DNA of 6,692 bases, from the NCBI GenBank assembly GCA_039029935.1, contig JBCCFC010000767.1, positions 1 to 6,692 on the forward strand, written 5' to 3'. Shown piece after piece: positions 1 to 3,633 of the stretch. Below the pieces are notes generated by a model, which saw nothing but the letters and a program-made list of their open reading frames with translations, was not told the DNA's origin and made no database searches. Positions within the stretch are counted from its first letter, which is position 1. Every line of letters starts with the position of its first letter. The position numbers and the translations under genes were made by a program. Source of the DNA: G039029935 sp039029935. Lineage in GTDB: Bacteria > Chloroflexota > Anaerolineae > Caldilineales > Caldilineaceae.

Positions 1-55
1 CACAAAAAGTAGAGTCTGGCTGAGCTTTATCTGCAAATAAAGGCAAATTTGGATT
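1..55. other. Non-coding left edge, no gene seen
   Basis: No supportable coding region is visible. A 6-bp inverted repeat (CTTTAT at 25-30, ATAAAG at 37-42) is present but has no T-tract and no assignable upstream gene. The stretch leads into a decayed end of a hairpin-repeat unit (the CCTGCGATACT part, about 58-68). Confidence 0.5.
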
Positions 56-317
56 GCCCTGCGATACTAAACCAGTACCACAGATAGAGTATCTGTGGCG
101 CAGGTAGGCAACCTGCGATACTGGGGCAAGTACCACAGATAGAGTATCTGTGGCGCAGGTAATCAACCTGCGATACTGGGGCAAGTACCACAGATACTCT
201 ATCTGTGGCGCAGGTAATCAACCTGCGATACTGGGGCGAGTATCACAGATAGAGTATCTGTGGCGCAGGTAATCAACCTGCGATACTATAGGCAAGCATC
301 ACAGATAGATTATCTGT
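56..317. repeat. Left tandem array of 55-bp double-hairpin (REP-like) units
   Basis: Four complete head-to-tail units start at 75, 130, 185 and 240 (55, 55, 55 and 56 bp). A fifth half-unit starts at 296, and a decayed unit tail lies at 56-74. Each unit holds hairpin A, a 9-bp perfect stem CCACAGATA/TATCTGTGG with a 3-nt loop (78-98 in unit 1). Directly abutting it is hairpin B, a 7-bp stem CGCAGGT/ACCTGCG with a 5-nt variable loop (99-117 in unit 1). A linker of about 12 nt follows, and its GATACT can pair with AGTATC of the next unit. The fifth unit ends right after hairpin A, just upstream of the transposase gene. Such palindromes beside a RAYT gene are the expected substrates of that enzyme family; the function in this locus is inferred. 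Confidence 0.9.
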
Positions 318-337
318 CCCACAGCCAAACAACCATC

Positions 338-342
338 GAGGA
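338..342 (+). promoter_or_regulatory. Ribosome binding site of the RAYT gene
   Basis: GAGGA lies five bases upstream of the ATG at 348, just outside the last left-hand hairpin A. It supports that start codon. Confidence 0.6.
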
Positions 343-347
343 CACCA

Positions 348-1043
348 ATGAACACACTCGACTACCAACTCAAATACCGACGCAATCTCCCTCACATCCA
401 ACCCAAAAACGCCACACTCTTCGTGACCTTCCGTTTACACAACTCAATTCCATTACATGTGCTAAAAGCACAACAAGAGCAGAAACGACTTGCCGAAGAA
501 CAGGCTGGATGTATCAATGACCCGCTTGCCAGAAAAAGTGCGTTGTATCTTGAGCAGAAGCGTCACTTTGGTCGCTATGATCGCTATTTGGATGCAGCAC
601 AATATGGCCCCAAATGGCTTGGCGACCCACGTATCGCCGAAATACTTGCCAAGTCGTTTCACTATCGTGATGAAGTTGTTTACCGCTTAGACGCTTTCTG
701 TATCATGTCCAACCATGCGCATATCGTCTTTGCACCGCTAGAGATAAAGGCCACAATAGACGAAGATGCAGAACAGTCGGATAATGCCACGATGAGCGGC
801 ACAAATGAATATCACTCAATCTCCAGTATCATGCAATCGCTCAAGCGATACACTGCTCAGGAATCTAACGTACTCTTAGGACGGACAGGCCAATCGTTCT
901 GGCAAGTCGAAAGCTATGACCATGTGGTGCGTGACTTGGCAGAATGGCGTCGAATTATTATGTATGTGTTGAATAATCCAGTGAAAGCAGGGTTGGTGGC
1001 TTCGTATGAGCAATGGTCGTGGTCCTATTGTAAATACTTGTAG
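348..1043 (+). CDS. REP-associated tyrosine transposase (RAYT, Y1/HUH superfamily)
   Basis: This 231-aa protein is a complete HUH endonuclease of the IS200/IS605-related RAYT family. Such enzymes nick and rejoin single-stranded DNA at REP-type hairpins through a covalent 5'-phosphotyrosine. Visible hallmarks, in order, are a beta strand ATLFVTFRL (22-30), the metal-binding HUH motif in MSNHAHIVF (His123, His125), and the helix SLKRYTAQ with probable nucleophile Tyr168. These are followed by the RAYT signature SFWQVESYDHVVRD (183-196) and YVLNNPVKAGLV (206-217). Length is normal for the family and no key residue is missing, so it may be active. The start at 348 is supported by GAGGA at 338-342, five bases upstream. 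The gene is embedded in arrays of palindromic units that are its likely substrate. Its stop codon lies inside a 10-bp inverted repeat (1018-1050). Family assignment is secure; activity is inferred. Confidence 0.93.
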   Translation: MNTLDYQLKYRRNLPHIQPKNATLFVTFRLHNSIPLHVLKAQQEQKRLAEEQAGCINDPLARKSALYLEQKRHFGRYDRYLDAAQYGPKWLGDPRIAEILAKSFHYRDEVVYRLDAFCIMSNHAHIVFAPLEIKATIDEDAEQSDNATMSGTNEYHSISSIMQSLKRYTAQESNVLLGRTGQSFWQVESYDHVVRDLAEWRRIIMYVLNNPVKAGLVASYEQWSWSYCKYL

Positions 1044-1050
1044 GACCACG
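1018..1050. repeat. 10-bp perfect inverted repeat spanning the RAYT stop codon
   Basis: CGTGGTCCTA (1018-1027) and TAGGACCACG (1041-1050) are exact reverse complements separated by 13 nt. The TAG at the start of the right arm is the stop codon of the transposase. No T-tract follows, so an ordinary intrinsic terminator is unlikely. The right arm ends within the first bases of the following hairpin B. It could be a DNA hairpin near the element's right end, or an mRNA 3' hairpin. Confidence 0.75.
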
Positions 1051-1326
1051 TAGGTAGTCAACCTGCGATACTTCCCCAGTAACACAGATAGATTATCTGT
1101 GACGCAGGTAGCCAACCTGCGATACTGGACAGCGAGTCGGGAAGATCGTAACAGAGGTCAGTACCACAGATAGAGTATCTGTGGCGCAGGTAGCCAACCT
1201 GCGATACTGGCGCAAGTACCACAGATTGATTATCTGTGGCGCAGGTAATCAACCTGCGATACCGGAGGTAAGTATCACAGATTGTTTATCTGTGACGCAG
1301 GTAGCCAACCTGCGATACTGGCGCGC
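1049..1326. repeat. Right tandem array of double-hairpin units
   Basis: The array begins with a lone hairpin B plus linker (1049-1078). Four units with both hairpins follow, starting at 1079, 1161, 1216 and 1272. Spacing is 55-56 bp, except that about 32 bp of unrelated sequence (about 1129-1160) interrupts the array after the 1079 unit. Stem A is weaker in the last two units: CACAGATTGATTATCTGTG and CACAGATTGTTTATCTGTG leave a 7-bp stem. Stem B is invariant except for one C-to-T change in the first copy. All units have the same orientation as those left of the transposase gene. The array ends about 10 bp before the TATAAT of the next gene. Confidence 0.88.
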
Positions 1327-1337
1327 ACGTCAGCACC

Positions 1338-1343
1338 TATAAT
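1338..1343 (+). promoter_or_regulatory. Putative -10 element (TATAAT) for the 195-aa hypothetical gene
   Basis: A perfect TATAAT lies 22 bp before the ATG at 1366, predicting a 5' leader of only about 15 nt. No good -35 hexamer is visible at 17-18 bp spacing; that position falls in the end of the hairpin array. No Shine-Dalgarno precedes the ATG. Confidence 0.4.
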
Positions 1344-1365
1344 AAATATGTAAACAAATTCTATT

Positions 1366-1953
1366 ATGTACACATCACACCAATATACATTATCCAACGA
1401 CCAAGGTCACAGAATATCGTTCTACAAAAAATCATCCCCCCTTCCCTACCGCGACGTCCTCCACCTCTGGCAACACGACGCCAGTTTTCGCACCTTCTTC
1501 ATCACGCTGCTGGCGGACACACCATTCACAGCCTTCCGTTGGGAAACACCACCCATCACCACCACGACCGCAGACCGTCCATTTGAATGTGTGTTGCTCA
1601 ACAGCCCTGGGCTGGCGCGCAGACCGGACATCCACGCCTTTTCCGAATACTTTCCTGAGACACCATCCAGTGAAATTGTCATCTTTGCCAATCTGGGTGG
1701 GGATGCCACATTGGTTGTACCCTGTCCAGCAGGCGAACACGCTGTCTATGGACATTTGGCTGCGTTTGTGCGTCATGCACTGGAAGCACAGCAACATACG
1801 TTATGGACCGCAGTCGGTATGGCAATGGAACAGCGGTTGAGCGATAAACCCGTGTGGCTGAGTACAGCGGGCGGGGGTGTGTCGTGGTTGCATGTGCGGC
1901 TGGATGACCGACCGAAGTATTATGGGTATGCGCCCTATCGACGTGGGGAATGA
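1366..1953 (+). CDS. Conserved hypothetical protein, DUF6940-like
   Basis: The 195-aa product resembles, from memory of the family, an uncharacterised conserved family (DUF6940) found in bacteria and some eukaryotes. The blocks I recognise are FRWETPP (57-63), FANLGGDATLVVPCP (107-121), YGHLAAFVR (128-136), and a C-terminal signature WLSTAGGGVSWLHVRLDD (164-181) followed by RPKYYGYAPYR (182-192). No signal peptide, membrane helix or nucleotide-binding loop is visible, so a soluble cytoplasmic protein is likely. Molecular function is unknown. The ATG at 1366 lacks a Shine-Dalgarno but sits about 22 bp after a TATAAT, which suggests a very short leader. The gene stands alone between the repeat array and the HEPN-like remnant. 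The reading frame looks intact and of normal length. The family name should be confirmed by a profile search. Confidence 0.75.
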   Translation: MYTSHQYTLSNDQGHRISFYKKSSPLPYRDVLHLWQHDASFRTFFITLLADTPFTAFRWETPPITTTTADRPFECVLLNSPGLARRPDIHAFSEYFPETPSSEIVIFANLGGDATLVVPCPAGEHAVYGHLAAFVRHALEAQQHTLWTAVGMAMEQRLSDKPVWLSTAGGGVSWLHVRLDDRPKYYGYAPYRRGE

Positions 1954-1998
1954 AGGTTATGACCATAAACCCAATGAACTTATGAGGCTATAACTAAT

Positions 1999-2094
1999 AT
2001 GAATCGTGATTTACACTATGGCATAAGTGAACAAGCCAAAGCAAGCCACCACCGTATTGAGGATGCCAAAGTTCTTTTTGATGGTTCTCGATAA
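1999..2094 (+). pseudogene. Truncated HEPN-domain protein, N-terminal remnant
   Basis: A 31-codon reading frame encodes MNRDLHYGISEQAKASHHRI (1-20) followed by EDAKVLFDGSR, then TAA TGA. The pattern of a helix with an (H/R)xxDAxxL core followed by SR closely resembles the first helix of HEPN-domain proteins, which normally continue RWRGAMYLxGYAxECxLK. Everything after that point is missing, and only 12 bp separate the stop from the next gene, so an internal deletion is likelier than a frameshift. A weak GAGG lies 11 bp upstream of the ATG. In intact loci of this kind, as I recall them, a HEPN gene is followed by a small gene like the one at 2107. It could alternatively be a genuine micropeptide, but I think that less likely. 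Confidence 0.45.
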
Positions 2095-2106
2095 TGAGGT
2101 GATATA

Positions 2107-2370
2107 ATGTCTTCGGAAACGTTAAAAACAAAAATTTACACTGTTCTCAAAAATGGCTATTTCAACGCTGCCACCGATTTTGTGGATGTATCCAACGGCT
2201 ATGACGATTTGATTCATATCGTGGTTGTCAGTCGAAAATTTGATGGACGACGTTCAGAGGAAAAGGATGATCTCATTTGGTCTGAGCTGTATAACAACCT
2301 CTCGAAGGATGAATGGGGGCGTGTGTCGCTGTCTGTCGGAGCCAGCCCAGAAGAAATTAAAGCGTTGTAG
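2107..2370 (+). CDS. Small hypothetical protein, possibly BolA-like, HEPN partner
   Basis: This 87-aa protein is not firmly recognised. Its centre, IVVVSRKFDGRRSEEKDDLIW (about 38-58), follows the pattern hVVSxxFxGxxxxE(K/R)xxxV. That pattern resembles the strand-turn-helix of the BolA fold, and the segment after it (SKDEWGRVSLSVGASPEE) ends in the acidic proline-containing motif seen in that group. No membrane segment, Cys cluster or nucleotide-binding motif is present. The start is well supported by GAGGTGAT at 2096-2103. It follows the HEPN-like remnant by 12 bp, consistent with a former two-gene cassette whose first member has been deleted. It precedes the SIR2-like gene by only 18 bp in the same frame. 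Sharing a transcript with the SIR2-like gene is possible, but a TATAAT lies in the gap. Function is not assignable from sequence alone. Confidence 0.65.
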   Translation: MSSETLKTKIYTVLKNGYFNAATDFVDVSNGYDDLIHIVVVSRKFDGRRSEEKDDLIWSELYNNLSKDEWGRVSLSVGASPEEIKAL

Positions 2371-2375
2371 TTTTT

Positions 2376-2381
2376 TATAAT
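2376..2381 (+). promoter_or_regulatory. Putative -10 element giving a leaderless SIR2-like mRNA
   Basis: TATAAT ends seven bases before the ATG at 2389, so transcription from it would start at or next to the start codon. The ATG has no Shine-Dalgarno (upstream bases are T-rich). A leaderless transcript is a consistent reading. No convincing -35 box is seen. Confidence 0.4.
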
Positions 2382-2388
2382 CAATACT

Positions 2389-3633
2389 ATGGACCATCTT
2401 AAAACCGTCAAACAATCACTATCGGACCAAGTACACAACCTTAGTCAAGTTGAACACAACCAAGCTATCATCGGGGATGCCTATCGGCGCGCCGAGGAAC
2501 TTGCGCAGGCTGGGGAGGTGGCAATGGCGCGTCACCTGTTGTATGCGCTTGTAGACGGCGACCCCAACTTTACGCCTGCCCATACATTGCTGTCACAGCT
2601 ACGCCGGACCTATGAAGCAGATGAGGAGAAGAGCTACGACCGCATTGGCAGGGCCTTGCGTGATGGGCGGCTGATTATTTTTCTTGGTGATGATATACCT
2701 CGCATGAGTGCGCTGCCATCATCGGGACCGGAGCCACCCAGCGCAAGCGAAACGATGGCAACGCTGATTGAGGACTTGCCTGATGATCTGCGCCAGACAC
2801 ACTTTACCAATGGGCATGGGGATGTGATTGGCTCATTGCCTCAAATAACGCAGTATTTTTCGCTGCTAGAGGGAGAGATAGACCTCTATGACCAGTTGCA
2901 CACGCTCTATTCTAACGAGGATGACGTCGACCTCACGCTGCCCAATACGCTCCACTGGCTGCTGGCAACGATACCGCAACGACTGCGCACCAAAGGCTAT
3001 CCCAAATCGAAAAATCGCCGTTACGTCATTTTTACCACTGCCTTTGATGAATTGTTGGAAGATGCTTTTGATGCGATGGGGCAACCCTATCACCTCTTTG
3101 CCTATCGCCCACATCGGATCGATGAGGATGGCGTCAACCAGTCAGAGCATTTTGTCCATTATCCAGCAGCGTTACCCTACACAACCAGACAGATGAAACC
3201 CATCAAGATCGAGATTGACAAAGCCAACGCCTATCACGGCCATGACCAAGACAACCATCCGGTCATTGTCAAGCTTTGTGGGCAACGCATCAGTGCCGAT
3301 GAGCCAAACAGTGTGTTGCTCACCGAAGACCAATTTTTGGCCTATAATCAGACACGTGAGCTAAAAAACCTGCTGCCTACCAGCCTACTCGATTTGATTC
3401 AACGCAACAGTATGCTCTTCTTTGGGCATTCGCTCCAGCCTTGGCATCTGCGCCTCATCTGGCAATATTTGCGCCCACCCGCCATTCGCAGAAACATCCC
3501 CAACTGGGCCATTCACCCCGGCCTTAATGAGGTCGAGGCCAAATTCTGGGCGGAACACAACATCACACCCATCGACACGGAACCAGAAACCGTTGTCGAT
3601 TATCTCTACGATTGGCTGGAGGCCCTATCATGA
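2389..3633 (+). CDS. TPR plus SIR2-like protein with degenerate catalytic motifs
   Basis: The 414-aa protein has one TPR-like helix pair (about 30-75, ending in DPNFTPAHTLL) and then a SIR2-like Rossmann domain (about 84-360). Domain landmarks are RLIIFLGDD (94-102), TQYFSLLEGEIDLYDQL (154-170), TLHWLLATIPQRLRTKG (187-203), VIFTTAFDELLEDAF (213-227), VIVKLCGQ (292-299), LTEDQFLAY (311-319) and LFFGHSLQPWHLRLIW (343-358). These align with the family blocks GAG/GSG, TTNYDDLLE, KxHG, TEDxY and FLGYSLxDWNxR. Family members cleave NAD+ and act as effectors in anti-phage or conflict systems. Here the glycine loop is GDD (100-102), the catalytic Asn is Ala218, the catalytic His is Cys297, and DWN is PWH (351-353). 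NAD+ hydrolysis is therefore doubtful. Its last bases overlap the start of the STAND gene, implying coupled translation and partnership. The ATG is the first after an in-frame stop at 2368. Confidence 0.82.
   Translation: MDHLKTVKQSLSDQVHNLSQVEHNQAIIGDAYRRAEELAQAGEVAMARHLLYALVDGDPNFTPAHTLLSQLRRTYEADEEKSYDRIGRALRDGRLIIFLGDDIPRMSALPSSGPEPPSASETMATLIEDLPDDLRQTHFTNGHGDVIGSLPQITQYFSLLEGEIDLYDQLHTLYSNEDDVDLTLPNTLHWLLATIPQRLRTKGYPKSKNRRYVIFTTAFDELLEDAFDAMGQPYHLFAYRPHRIDEDGVNQSEHFVHYPAALPYTTRQMKPIKIEIDKANAYHGHDQDNHPVIVKLCGQRISADEPNSVLLTEDQFLAYNQTRELKNLLPTSLLDLIQRNSMLFFGHSLQPWHLRLIWQYLRPPAIRRNIPNWAIHPGLNEVEAKFWAEHNITPIDTEPETVVDYLYDWLEALS
3618..3622 (+). promoter_or_regulatory. Ribosome binding site inside the SIR2-like gene that sets the STAND start
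   Basis: GGAGG lies seven bases before the ATG at 3630. This choice gives a 4-bp ATGA overlap with the stop of the upstream gene (TGA 3631-3633). It favours 3630 over the upstream in-frame TTG at 3612, which would place the site inside the coding region, and over the ATG at 3645. Confidence 0.75.

Larger units (their letters stand above)
296..1078 (+). mobile_element. RAYT element: hairpin A - Y1 transposase gene - hairpin B
   Basis: The last left-hand unit stops after hairpin A (stem ACAGATA/TATCTGT, 301-317). The first right-hand partial unit begins with hairpin B (CGTAGGT/ACCTGCG, 1049-1067) plus a normal linker, and the next unit starts at 1079. The transposase gene therefore occupies the A/B junction of a single unit. 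This is the layout expected of an IS200/IS605-like single-strand element with subterminal hairpins at its left and right ends. The surrounding 55-bp units would then be its gene-less (MITE-like) derivatives. Boundaries are inferred from repeat phase; no target site or empty site can be seen here. Confidence 0.6.

Noticed and set aside
25..42. Hairpin CTTTAT/ATAAAG as a terminator of an upstream gene
   Set aside because: The stem is A/T-rich and only 6 bp, no T-tract follows, and no upstream gene is visible.
27..221. Minus-strand reading frame across the left repeat array, and a similar one at 1058-1252
   Set aside because: Both are created by the hairpin units themselves. The 55-bp period is not a multiple of three, so the peptide changes frame from unit to unit, and there is no ribosome site or protein-like composition.
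75..317. Possible CRISPR array (palindromic repeats at regular spacing)
   Set aside because: The whole 55-bp unit is conserved, including the linker, so there are no unique spacers. No cas genes are present, and a RAYT gene explains the palindromes.
1129..1160. Interruption in the right repeat array as a separate insertion
   Set aside because: The stretch is only about 32 bp, with no inverted ends or target duplication visible. It may simply be a decayed unit.
3612..3629. Upstream TTG start for the STAND protein
   Set aside because: The ATG at 3630 has GGAGG seven bases upstream and the typical ATGA overlap. The TTG would add six residues translated from the ribosome site itself.
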